40,247 nucleotides of DNA from an uncultured bacterium (GTDB lineage: Bacteria > Verrucomicrobiota > Kiritimatiellia > RFP12 > UBA1067): positions 1-40,247 of the forward strand of contig CACZHC010000077.1 in NCBI GenBank assembly GCA_902780865.1, given 5' to 3'. This document shows, one piece after another, positions 9,671-18,879 of the stretch. The notes below the pieces were generated by a model. The model ran no database searches, was not told where the DNA came from, and saw only the letters and a program-made list of their open reading frames with translations. The position numbers were made by a program, and so were the translations under genes. Numbering within the stretch: position 1 is the first letter of the stretch; the number at the start of each line of letters is the position of its first letter.

Positions 9671-11875
9671 ATGAAGACGAATATCCTGCTTGCCCTGTCC
9701 GCGGCCCTTGCGACCATCGGCGCATTTGCCGCGGATTCACAGTGGACATATAACTCCACCGCTGGAACGATCTCCGACGGCGACTGGACGTTTGCCGCAA
9801 CGGTGAGCGGGACGGACTTGACCGTCGGCGCAGTCTCTGTGGATCCTGGGGAGGGCGCCACGCTCGATTTCTCGAAATCCGTTACTGACGGCTCGGCGAC
9901 ATACACTATTGTCACGCTTAACCCGAACTTCGCCGCTTATGCGAACAAGGCGAACCTCGCGACGCTTGTCCTTCCGACGGCAGGGCTTGTCACCATATCC
10001 GATAGTGCTTTTGATGGTTGTACGTCCCTCCAAAATGTGACGAACTATGTCCCGGACTCTGTGAAAGCCATTGGCAGCTATGCCTTTAGACAGGTCCCTG
10101 CCGGTGGCGATCTGAGGCTTAACTCGGTGGCCGATGCCAAAGCGCTTACGTTTGCAGAATCAGGAATAGAGTCGGTTTACTTTGGCCCGGGATTCAAGAA
10201 GTTCGCTCAGGGGAACTGGCCAAACGGAACATTCAGGGACTGCGCTTCGCTCACAAACATCGTCTTCGACGCTGGCATAACAAACGCGGAGTGGACCGCC
10301 CAGCACGTCTTTCTGGGCGATGCTGCGATAAAAACCACCGTCATCGACCTTTCTGGATTCAAGAAACTTGATGCGAACTGGGGCCTTTTCCCTGGTCCGG
10401 AAGTGAAGGAAGTGGTTCTTGGCGCAGGGCTTTCTGTTCTTAGTGCAAACGCATTCGGGCAGTTCGGCTCGCTTTCCAAGGTTACGTTTGCGGGCGCACC
10501 TCCAAGTACGTTCGGAACGCCAATATACCAGAACACTGCCGCTGCAAAGGCACTTGTAACGTATGTTCCTGAGGCGTATTCAAACGAATGGTCGGTATAT
10601 GCCGCGGATGGCATTGTCAACGATTTCAGCTCGACTTTCTCGACGAACTACTTTGCGGCGAGCATCGTGCCATATCGACCGTTGCTGTTTCCGCCGTCTG
10701 GGGGCACGGTAGGAGAACTGGGCGATGGCGTGGTGGAAGACGGTGTGCTGACGCTTCCCGGAGGATGGAGGTTCAACGTCACTATGATTGGTGCAGAGCT
10801 GATAGTTGGCTCGTGCATCGCGGCCCCCGCGACTATTTCGGAACTCGACCTTTCTGTCCGCATAACGGACACTCTTGGGCATGACCTCTCCATCTTCGCG
10901 ATCAACACGCAGTTTGGCACATGCGCCGTTACTTTTGTAAACAATGTTCCGCAGTATTCATATAGCTGCAACACGGGCGGCGAAATGGTGGGGTCGGTCG
11001 TTTTCCCTGCTTCTGGGCTCCTCGATATACAGGCGAGTGCGTTCGCGTGCTGCACCAACCTTGCAGGACCTCTACATCTTCCGGACGGGCTTCTTACGAT
11101 CGGTAACTACGCTTTTGCCGGATGTACATCGCTCAGTAAGATCGAGAACTACGTGCCGGACACTGTGACGGCCGTTGGTGACTATGCGTTTGTGCAAGTC
11201 CCTGCTGGTGGCGAACTGCGATTATCCGCTGTGGTCAATGCCAATGTGCTCACTTTTGCAAAATCGGGAATCGAGTCGGTTTACTTTGGCCCGGGATTCA
11301 AGAAGTTCAATCAGGGTAATTGGCCAAACGGAACATTTAGGGACTGCGCTTCGCTAACAAATATCGTCTTCGGCGCCGGCATAACAAACGCGGAGTGGAC
11401 CGCCCAGCACGTCTTTCTGGGCGATGCTGCGATAAAAAATAGGACACTAGATCTTTCTGGATTCAAGACGATTGACACTTCGTGGGGGATGTTCACTTCC
11501 GCCAGTGTCGGCGAAGTGACACTTGGAGCTGGACTGTTGACATTTCACGGCGATTCCCTACAAGGCTTCAGCACACTCACCAATGTCGTGTTTGAGGGTG
11601 TCCCGCCCAAGTCATTCACGACTCCGTATCTTAAAAGCAGCTCCGCTTCGAAGCTGATCGTAACGCGGGTTCACAAGAAATGCATTTCCGCCGCGAACGC
11701 GGCGGGTAAGTGCTGGCTGGACTATTCCGCCAATGGACAGGTAAACGGAAAGAAGCCGACGTCCAGTCAGGCTACGACGTTTGCCGCACAGTACCTTGCG
11801 TCCGGAGTTGACCCAGCAATGCGTCCGCTTGTCACTCTGGAGCCAGATATGGGATTGTCTATCTTCGTCAGATAA
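9671..11875 (+). CDS. Secreted BspA-type LRR protein, tandem paralogue 1
   Basis: The protein has 734 residues, a signal peptide ending near GAFA-AD (residue 21) and two modules starting near residues 23 and 347. Each module has the W-Y...W-F...DFS beta segment followed by LRR_5 repeats (CTSLQNVTNYVPDS, FGPGFKKF, FRDCASLTNIVFD). The two modules contain a nearly identical 166-bp DNA block (10169-10334 and 11273-11438), a recent internal duplication. The C-terminus reads RPLVTLEPDMGLSIFVR. AAAGGAG lies 10 bp before ATG 9671, and the gene follows the GH2 stop by 26 bp, so it is probably co-transcribed with the hydrolase. The first 330 bp are nearly identical to those of the next gene. The role is likely surface adhesion or glycan binding, inferred from family only. 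Confidence 0.85.
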   Translation: MKTNILLALSAALATIGAFAADSQWTYNSTAGTISDGDWTFAATVSGTDLTVGAVSVDPGEGATLDFSKSVTDGSATYTIVTLNPNFAAYANKANLATLVLPTAGLVTISDSAFDGCTSLQNVTNYVPDSVKAIGSYAFRQVPAGGDLRLNSVADAKALTFAESGIESVYFGPGFKKFAQGNWPNGTFRDCASLTNIVFDAGITNAEWTAQHVFLGDAAIKTTVIDLSGFKKLDANWGLFPGPEVKEVVLGAGLSVLSANAFGQFGSLSKVTFAGAPPSTFGTPIYQNTAAAKALVTYVPEAYSNEWSVYAADGIVNDFSSTFSTNYFAASIVPYRPLLFPPSGGTVGELGDGVVEDGVLTLPGGWRFNVTMIGAELIVGSCIAAPATISELDLSVRITDTLGHDLSIFAINTQFGTCAVTFVNNVPQYSYSCNTGGEMVGSVVFPASGLLDIQASAFACCTNLAGPLHLPDGLLTIGNYAFAGCTSLSKIENYVPDTVTAVGDYAFVQVPAGGELRLSAVVNANVLTFAKSGIESVYFGPGFKKFNQGNWPNGTFRDCASLTNIVFGAGITNAEWTAQHVFLGDAAIKNRTLDLSGFKTIDTSWGMFTSASVGEVTLGAGLLTFHGDSLQGFSTLTNVVFEGVPPKSFTTPYLKSSSASKLIVTRVHKKCISAANAAGKCWLDYSANGQVNGKKPTSSQATTFAAQYLASGVDPAMRPLVTLEPDMGLSIFVR

Positions 11876-11897
11876 TCTCACCGAAAGGAAACGCACA

Positions 11898-14800
11898 ATG
11901 AAAACAAGTATACTGCTTGCCATGTCCGCAGCCATTGCGACCTTCGGCGCATTTGCCGCGGATTCACAGTGGACATATAACTCCACTGCTGGAACGATCT
12001 CAGACGGCGACTGGACGTTTGCCGCAACGGTGAGCGGGACGGACTTGACCGTCGGCGCAGTCTCTGTGGATCCTGGGGAGGGCGCCACGCTCGACTTCTC
12101 GAAATCCGTTACTGACGGCTCGGCGACATACACTATCGTCACGCTTAACCCGAACTTCGCCGCATACGCGAACAAGGCAAACCTCGCGACGCTCGTCCTT
12201 CCGACGGCTGGGCTTGTCACAATATCGACCGATGCGTTCAACGGCTGCACGAGCCTTGCATCCATAAGTCCGTTCCTGCCAGACAGCGTAACGACGGTCG
12301 GCGAAAGGGCGTTCAAGTCTGTGCCGGCCCAGCAGGATCTCTCGCTCAAGGGGGTGGTCACCGTAAGCAAGTCGGCGTTCTACGGATGTGGTGTGCTTTC
12401 CGTAACGTTTGGCCCTGGCTTGAAGTATCTTTACGGAGGGTGGGATAGCGGTTGCTTCTGGAAATGCGAGAAGATGAAGACCCTGAATTTCGATCCTGGC
12501 ATGACAGATGCAACGATCAGCGGGGAGAGCGTTTTTGCGTATACTTCGCTCGAAGGTGTAGTTGACTTACGCGGATTCAAGGATGTCGGCAACAGGCCGT
12601 TCTACTACTATTATAACGGGAAAATCTCAAAGCTGATTTTGTCATCAAGCGCCATATTTCGGGGTAATCTGATGCATTCCATGGGCAGCACGAAACAGGT
12701 TGAGTTCGACGGCGGAGTGCCTCCAACGCAAACCCCAACATTCTATTCGCACTTTGATCAAAGCCATTTGTCGGATCTCTATATCGTCGTTCCAGAGGAG
12801 TACAAGGATGAATGGGCGGCTTACTGCGAGGGCGGAGTCATAAATGACGTTGATTCGTACTGGAGCACGAACTTTGTGACGCGGGCGCAGACGCAGAGGA
12901 TACACCTCATTTACAAGTCGGCATCATCTGGAGGTGACCTTGGCACATGGATTTACGATGAATCTGCCGGAATTGTCACTAACACAGTGTACGGGTGGTC
13001 GTTTCGCGCCTCCAATGCGGCTAAGACACTCTCGGTCGGCTCCTGCATCACTTATCCCGCAGCCCCGTCGCCGCTTGACTTTTCAGCGAGCGTCACTGAT
13101 ACCGAGGGCGGGACGATGTACTTCGTGACGCTCAACCCTTCTATGTGTGTCGGCAATGCGTCCGCTCCGGCAGACTGCGGTCTTGCTATAAGCGAGATTA
13201 TATTCCCGGCGGAACGATTGAATGAAATCGGCAATTACGCATTCGCGTGGGCCACAAACGTGACGAGAGTGACACCTTTTCTTCCCGACAGCGTGACGAC
13301 TGTTGGCGTGGGCGCATTCAAGTTCCTGCCTGTCGAACAGGATCTTTCGCTTTTGGGAGCGGTTACCGTAAAGGCGTCGGCATTTCACGGGTCTGGCATA
13401 TTGACTGTGACGTTTGGTGCATCTTTGGTCGATCTTCAGGCAGGCTGGGAAACGGGGGCGTTCAAACAATGTACGAAGTTGTCGGCGGTCATTTTCGATG
13501 ACGGGATGTCTGGAGGGAACCTCGGCCAGACAACGTTTAGCGGGTGTTCCGCCATCACTGGCACAATAGATCTTTCTGGTTTCACCACGATTGGCAATAG
13601 CCCCTTCTACGGTTCGGGTGCAAACATAACTAAGGTTCGTCTTTCGTCAGGCCTCACCCAGCTTGGATCAGTTATCAATACTCTTTCAAAAGTGAGAGCC
13701 ATAGAGTTCGACGGCGGTGTGCCCACGGCAGAAAACTTCTATAAACAGTTCGAAGCCACAAGCTCGACTGACTTCTATATTGTCGTTCCAGAGGCGTATA
13801 CGAACGGATGGTCTGTGTACTGCGAAGGCGACGGCATAAATGATTTTGACTCGTACTGGAGCACGAACTTCGTTGCAACTGCGCAGAGCCGCGGTATACA
13901 TTTGATTTACGCGCCCACGGCCTCTGCTGGCGGAGGGCTTGGCGAATGGATATATGCGGACGGCATTGTCACCAATACGGTGAACGGGTGGGCATTTTCA
14001 GCGATGGACGCGGGAATGAACATTTTTGTCGGTTCTTGCCTTTCATATCCTTCAGTCCCCTCTGTGCTCGACTTCTCCAGTTCCATCACCGACGCCAATG
14101 GCGTACCGTTGCGTTTTTGCTCGATTAATACGGCGCTGTACTCCGGCTACGTTGCCGGACCGACTGATGCCGGGCTTGCTGTTGGCGAACTTATTCTCCC
14201 TGAGACTGGGTTACACGAAATAGGGAAGGGGGCGTTTGCGTATTGCACCAATCTGGTGCATGTGTCCCCTCTCCTCCCCGACAGTGTTACCACGGTCGGA
14301 GAAAGTGCGTTCTTTCACTGCCCGGTTGAAGGGGATTTGAGGGCCATCGGGCTGTCAACTCTCAATTCAAGGTCTTTCAAGTGCATGAATATAACTTCGG
14401 CGACGTTTGGTCCAGAATTGAAGCGGATAAACGGCGGCTATCTGTCTGGCCCGGTTTCGGAATGTCCTAATCTTACGAACATCGTCTTTGATGCGGCAAT
14501 GTCAAACTGCGTGATCAATGGAGAAATGGCGTTCCACGATAATCCGAAGCTCGTGGGCATAGGCGGAATCGTTGACTGCAGCGGTATATCGCGGATTGAC
14601 GCCCCCCTTACGGTGAGGCCTTTCCATGGTTGTACGCAGATCACGAACCTCGTGTTCGGTGAGGATCTGACGTTTCTGAAGTCCGACATTCTGCGCACGC
14701 TCTACAATCTCAAGTCAGTCACATTCAACGGCCCGCCACCTGAGAATGTAGAGGGTATTTTCAACGAACCTACAAGCGAGCATAAGATCAAGACAACGCA

Positions 14801-15005
14801 GAAGGTGGTCACGTATATCAGGAAGAAGTACAAGGATGACTGGCTCGACTACGCCGAGGGCGGGGTGATAAACGGACGAGCCCCGAGCAAGCCAGACGCA
14901 TCGACATGGAAGCGCGAGTACATCGACGTGAATGTCACGGATCTTTCGATGCGCCCGCTCGTCACGCTGGAGCCAGATTCGGGGTTGTACATCATCGTTA
15001 GGTGA
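11898..15005 (+). CDS. Secreted BspA-type LRR protein, tandem paralogue 2, three modules
   Basis: The start is set at ATG 11898, which has AAAGGAA upstream and begins the signal peptide MKTSILLAMSAAIATFGAFA. The open frame reaches back to 11781, but that part overlaps the previous gene. The 1035-residue product has three copies of the beta segment plus LRR_5 unit, starting near residues 24, 347 (LGTWIYDESAG) and 680 (LGEWIYADG). It is therefore one module longer than its neighbours. LRR phrases include LPDSVTTVGERAF and LPDSVTTVGESAF. It ends RPLVTLEPDSGLYIIVR. Its first third is almost identical in DNA to the preceding gene, while later modules diverge. This fits duplication followed by module gain or recombination. 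It lies 22 bp after the preceding stop, in a probable operon. Confidence 0.85.
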   Translation: MKTSILLAMSAAIATFGAFAADSQWTYNSTAGTISDGDWTFAATVSGTDLTVGAVSVDPGEGATLDFSKSVTDGSATYTIVTLNPNFAAYANKANLATLVLPTAGLVTISTDAFNGCTSLASISPFLPDSVTTVGERAFKSVPAQQDLSLKGVVTVSKSAFYGCGVLSVTFGPGLKYLYGGWDSGCFWKCEKMKTLNFDPGMTDATISGESVFAYTSLEGVVDLRGFKDVGNRPFYYYYNGKISKLILSSSAIFRGNLMHSMGSTKQVEFDGGVPPTQTPTFYSHFDQSHLSDLYIVVPEEYKDEWAAYCEGGVINDVDSYWSTNFVTRAQTQRIHLIYKSASSGGDLGTWIYDESAGIVTNTVYGWSFRASNAAKTLSVGSCITYPAAPSPLDFSASVTDTEGGTMYFVTLNPSMCVGNASAPADCGLAISEIIFPAERLNEIGNYAFAWATNVTRVTPFLPDSVTTVGVGAFKFLPVEQDLSLLGAVTVKASAFHGSGILTVTFGASLVDLQAGWETGAFKQCTKLSAVIFDDGMSGGNLGQTTFSGCSAITGTIDLSGFTTIGNSPFYGSGANITKVRLSSGLTQLGSVINTLSKVRAIEFDGGVPTAENFYKQFEATSSTDFYIVVPEAYTNGWSVYCEGDGINDFDSYWSTNFVATAQSRGIHLIYAPTASAGGGLGEWIYADGIVTNTVNGWAFSAMDAGMNIFVGSCLSYPSVPSVLDFSSSITDANGVPLRFCSINTALYSGYVAGPTDAGLAVGELILPETGLHEIGKGAFAYCTNLVHVSPLLPDSVTTVGESAFFHCPVEGDLRAIGLSTLNSRSFKCMNITSATFGPELKRINGGYLSGPVSECPNLTNIVFDAAMSNCVINGEMAFHDNPKLVGIGGIVDCSGISRIDAPLTVRPFHGCTQITNLVFGEDLTFLKSDILRTLYNLKSVTFNGPPPENVEGIFNEPTSEHKIKTTQKVVTYIRKKYKDDWLDYAEGGVINGRAPSKPDASTWKREYIDVNVTDLSMRPLVTLEPDSGLYIIVR

Positions 15006-15035
15006 TGCAGGGAACCACTAGAAAGGAAGTACGCC

Positions 15036-17258
15036 ATGAAAACGAAGATGCTGCTTGCCATGTCCTTCGCTCTCGCGACCATCGGCGCATTTGCCGCGGA
15101 GTCACAGTGGACATATAACTCCATTGCTGGAACGATCTCCGACGGCGACTGGACGTTTGCCGCGACGGCGAGCGGAACCGATCTCACTGTCGGAGCGCAC
15201 AGCGCAAATCCTGCCGTGGTGTCGGATCTCGACTTCGGTAAGCCCGTCGTCGATGCCGACAATGTCGCGTATACGATCGTGGCGCTGAATCCTGCGTTCA
15301 ACAACGACGCTGCCGGAAAGCTCATAGGCAGGCTAACGCTCCCCGCATCGGGTCTTCTCACGATCGGCAACGATGCCTTCAACCAGTGCACAGCGCTTAC
15401 GAATGTCGTGAACTACATACCAGACTCGGTGACGCGTGTCGGGCAGCGGTCATTCTACAAATGTCCGGCAAAACAGGAGCTCCGCGTTCTTGGCGTCACG
15501 CATTTTGGCACGGAAGGAAACTGGGGCGGCGGGAATCGGGAATTCTACAGCAATTCGGCATTTGCGGAGTCTGGCGTGACGCGCATCGTGTTTGGACCCG
15601 GTCTCAAGGAGATTTCGGACTGGGACAACGGTCCGTTCAGAAACTGCCTCTCCCTCACAAACGTGACGTTCGATGCAGCCATGACGGGCGGGCGCTTCTC
15701 TGGTGGAAGGTGCGGCGGGTTCTATGGTTGCACCGCCCTCGCCGGGACGATTGATCTGTCGGGATTCTCCGACCTGTCCTATGTCGGCACGGTCGGCGGC
15801 TCGGGACGGGCCCTTGGCAACACGGCGCTCAGGAAGGTGATCCTTGGCAGCGGGCTCCAGAAGTTGGACGTCAATTTCTTCGACCAGATGGGCAAACTTG
15901 AAGAGGTTGTGTTCAACAGTGCTCCCGGAGACTTCGCCTTTACGACGAATGTCACTGGCGGCGTGATGTTTGGCGGGCTCCCCGCTACGCAAGGTGTCAT
16001 CGCGCGCATACGCGCACAGGACAAGGCGGCGTGGCTGCCGTTTTCAGCGACTGGCGAAATCAACCCCGACGATACGACGTTCAGCGCGGACTTCGCGGGC
16101 GCGAACTACACTGCGCGGTTTCTCCTCTCCGACGAGGAGTCGCACTACGGTGGCGACCTCGGGGAGTGGATCTACGATCATGACGCCGCAATTGTCTCTA
16201 ACGAACTTTGGACTTTCAGCGCAAGTGGTGTCGCAGGCGTGCTCACTGTCGGCGCTTGCGTGAAATATCCGTCTGTGGCGTCGCTGCTGGATTTTTCGGC
16301 GAGCGTCACGGATGCTTCGGGGAAGCCGTTCGCCATACGGACGCTCGATACGCAAATGGGAATAGTTGGAAACTACAACACTTCTTCGACGGCGGCGGGA
16401 CTGGCTGTTGCAGATCTGCGGCTTCCTGACGGGCTCGCCATCATCGGCCGTGCGGCGTTCGCCCATCTCAACAACTGTACGAACGTCGTCAACTTCCTGC
16501 CGGACTCTACGACAGCCGTTGGTGAGTATGCCTTCCACTATCTGCCCGTCTCAACGCCCCTGAGTCTCAAGGGTGTTGTTTATCTCGGCAGCGGCACCAA
16601 GGGGTCGAACGCCACGTTCACGTTCGGGAATAGCAAGATAACCGACGTCACCTTCGGCCCCGACTTCAAGGAGCTCAAGTCATGGTCAAGAAGCGCGTTC
16701 GCGAACTGCACGTCCCTTACTAATGTGACGTTCGATCCAGCGATGTCCGGTGCATGGGTGGATGGCATCCGAACCGACGGCTTCTACGGCTGTACTGCCC
16801 TTGCCGGCACGGTGGATCTCTCCGGATTCGCGAAGCTCAAGTATCCGACTGCTACTTACCACGGCGAGATATTCAAGAACACCAAGGTCGATACGCTGGT
16901 CTTCGGGGAGGGAATCACGCATCTCGAGTCTCAGTTCATGAGCGGCATGTCGTATCTTACGACTGTCATCTTCAAGGGGCCGCCGCCGCTTACCGAGTTT
17001 GAGATGCCCTATCTCGCGGGCGTTCCCGACACACAGCTCGTCGTGACATACGTCCACAAGGCCTATCTCTCCGTCACGAACGCGGCCGGGAAGTGCTGGC
17101 TCGACTATTCGGTTGACGGAGCGGTAAACGGAAAGAAGCCGACGTCCAGTCAGGCCACGACGTTTGCCGCTCAGTACCTTGTGCCCGGAGTTGGCCCAGC
17201 GATGCGTCCGCTTGTAACTCTGGAGCCAGATTCGGGATTGACCATCTTCGTCAGGTAA
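15036..17258 (+). CDS. Secreted BspA-type LRR protein, tandem paralogue 3
   Basis: The 740-residue protein starts at ATG 15036 behind GAAAGGAAG and has the signal peptide MKTKMLLAMSFALATIGAFA. Two modules begin near residues 23 and 374 (LGEWIYDHDAA), each followed by LRR_5 repeats (FYGCTALAGTIDLSGFSDL; FANCTSLTNVTFDPAMSG). The last 136 bp (17123-17258) are nearly identical to the end of paralogue 1 (11740-11875), ending RPLVTLEPDSGLTIFVR, whereas the middle is different. The signal-peptide end and first beta strands also match paralogues 1 and 2. This mosaic pattern suggests exchange between the tandem genes. The spacer before it is 30 bp and the one after it 38 bp, with no terminator seen. 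Its surface role is inferred only from the family. Confidence 0.85.
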   Translation: MKTKMLLAMSFALATIGAFAAESQWTYNSIAGTISDGDWTFAATASGTDLTVGAHSANPAVVSDLDFGKPVVDADNVAYTIVALNPAFNNDAAGKLIGRLTLPASGLLTIGNDAFNQCTALTNVVNYIPDSVTRVGQRSFYKCPAKQELRVLGVTHFGTEGNWGGGNREFYSNSAFAESGVTRIVFGPGLKEISDWDNGPFRNCLSLTNVTFDAAMTGGRFSGGRCGGFYGCTALAGTIDLSGFSDLSYVGTVGGSGRALGNTALRKVILGSGLQKLDVNFFDQMGKLEEVVFNSAPGDFAFTTNVTGGVMFGGLPATQGVIARIRAQDKAAWLPFSATGEINPDDTTFSADFAGANYTARFLLSDEESHYGGDLGEWIYDHDAAIVSNELWTFSASGVAGVLTVGACVKYPSVASLLDFSASVTDASGKPFAIRTLDTQMGIVGNYNTSSTAAGLAVADLRLPDGLAIIGRAAFAHLNNCTNVVNFLPDSTTAVGEYAFHYLPVSTPLSLKGVVYLGSGTKGSNATFTFGNSKITDVTFGPDFKELKSWSRSAFANCTSLTNVTFDPAMSGAWVDGIRTDGFYGCTALAGTVDLSGFAKLKYPTATYHGEIFKNTKVDTLVFGEGITHLESQFMSGMSYLTTVIFKGPPPLTEFEMPYLAGVPDTQLVVTYVHKAYLSVTNAAGKCWLDYSVDGAVNGKKPTSSQATTFAAQYLVPGVGPAMRPLVTLEPDSGLTIFVR

Positions 17259-17296
17259 CGAGGTAACCTCCATAGAATACCGAAAAAGACAAAAGA

Positions 17297-18803
17297 ATGA
17301 AAAGACTTGCATTGTGCGTGGCGGCGCTTTCCGCCGGAATCGTTATGGCGGCGCAGCCCGCCGCGACAGCGCTCGTGTCTGTCGATCTCTCCAAGGAGGA
17401 AGGCCCGCGCGGTCAACAACGGGCCGTCCGTGAAGAAGCCGGGCGGCGACCAGAAGAACGGGAACTTCGAGGACTACAAGGCGGCGCGCATACCGTTTGC
17501 GCGCACCCACGACTCGATCAACTGCGTTTCGGGCGGTGCGCATACATGCGACATCTCCGCCATCTTCCCCGACTTCGACGCCGACGAGAACGACCCCAAG
17601 AACTACGACTTCGTCTTCACCGACCACTACCTCGACAACATCCGCCGCGCCGGCACGGAGGTTTTCTTCCGCCTCGGGCAGACGATTGAGCACGGGCCTA
17701 AAAAGTACGGCGTGCTGCCGCCGAAGGACTACGCGAAGTGGGCGCGCATCTGCGAACACGTGATTCGCCACTACAACGAAGGCTGGGGCTGGGGGACGGA
17801 CAATGCGTACACGACCGTGAACATCGCATGGTCGAACCAGTTCAACATCGTCTATTGGGAAATCTGGAACGAGCCCGATCTCGATCCAGTGGACGTCGGG
17901 CTCCCGAAGAATCCGCGCTGCTGGGGCGGAACCGTCACGAACTTCTTCCAGCTTTTCGAGACGACGGCGAAACACCTGAAGGGGAAGTTCCCCGAGCTCA
18001 AGATCGGCGGACCTGCCATCTGCGGAAACTTCGACTGGGGTCGGCGTTTCCTCGGCTACTGCCGCGACCACGACGTGCCGCTCGACTTTTTCTCCTGGCA
18101 CGTCTACGCTACGGAGCCCCGCCAGATCGCCGACTGCGCGGTCCGGGCCAGGAAGATTATGGACGACGCGGGCTTTGCCAAGGCAGAGTCGATCCTCAAC
18201 GAGTGGAACTACGTGAAGGGATGGACTGACGACTTCCAGTATTCCCTCGAGGTGGAGTCTGGCATGTTCGCGCAGAAGGGCGCCGCGTTCATCGCCGGCA
18301 CGATGGTCGACTGCCAGTCGAAGCCCGTCGACATGCTGATGTTCTACGATGCGCGGATCAGCACGACCATGAACAACATGTTCGCCAAGCCGACCTATCA
18401 GCCGATGAAGGGATACTATCCGTTCTACGCCTGGTCCAAGCTTGTCGACCGCGGGACGCAGGTCGCGTGCACGGTGAAGGAAGGCCGCGGCGAGTTTTCC
18501 GACGCGAACACGGGAACCGTGTTCAAGAGCGAGAACGGCCGTCCGGTCGGGAGCTTCCGTGCAGTTGCGGCGAAGGGCGCCGACGGTTCGGGCGCGATTT
18601 TCGTCGTTCGCTACTCCGAGGACAACAACGTCACCGACACGGCCGAGGTGAAGGTCGTGGTGCCGGGCGTCTCGCTCGCGAAGGCACGCTGCCATCTGAC
18701 TGATTCCGTGCGCACCTATACGGAAGTCCCGCTTGATCTGCGGTCAGACGGCGCCGGCATCATTCGCATGCAGCCCAACTCGTTCGCCATCGTGGAGTGG
18801 TGA
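17297..18803 (+). CDS. GH39-like secreted glycoside hydrolase, frameshifted near 17405
   Basis: The N-terminus is the signal peptide MKRLALCVAALSAGIVMAA in one frame. From about 17410 homologous coding continues in another frame (AVNNGPSVKKPGGDQKNG). The break falls in CCCGCGCGG at 17404-17412, best explained by loss of a CG pair or gain of one base. The rest is a TIM-barrel enzyme of about 460 residues: RTHDSINC near the start, the acid/base Glu in YWEIWNEPD (about 17865) and the nucleophile Glu in ESILNEWNY (about 18195), with FFSWHVYA between them. A C-terminal beta-sandwich follows. This layout matches GH39-type enzymes (beta-xylosidase or iduronidase-like). The substrate cannot be inferred. 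If the frameshift is real the secreted product is lost; if it is an assembly error the enzyme is about 500 residues. Confidence 0.8.
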
Positions 18804-18879
18804 CTGCCTTTTCTGAGGTGGGTTTTGATGTCTGGCTTTTCCAACTGGAGTTATACACGATGTTGAAAGGAATGAAGAA

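Noticed and set aside
11781..11897. Longer start for LRR paralogue 2
   Set aside because: Overlaps the end of the previous gene in another frame and places the signal peptide 39 residues inside; ATG 11898 has AAAGGAA upstream.
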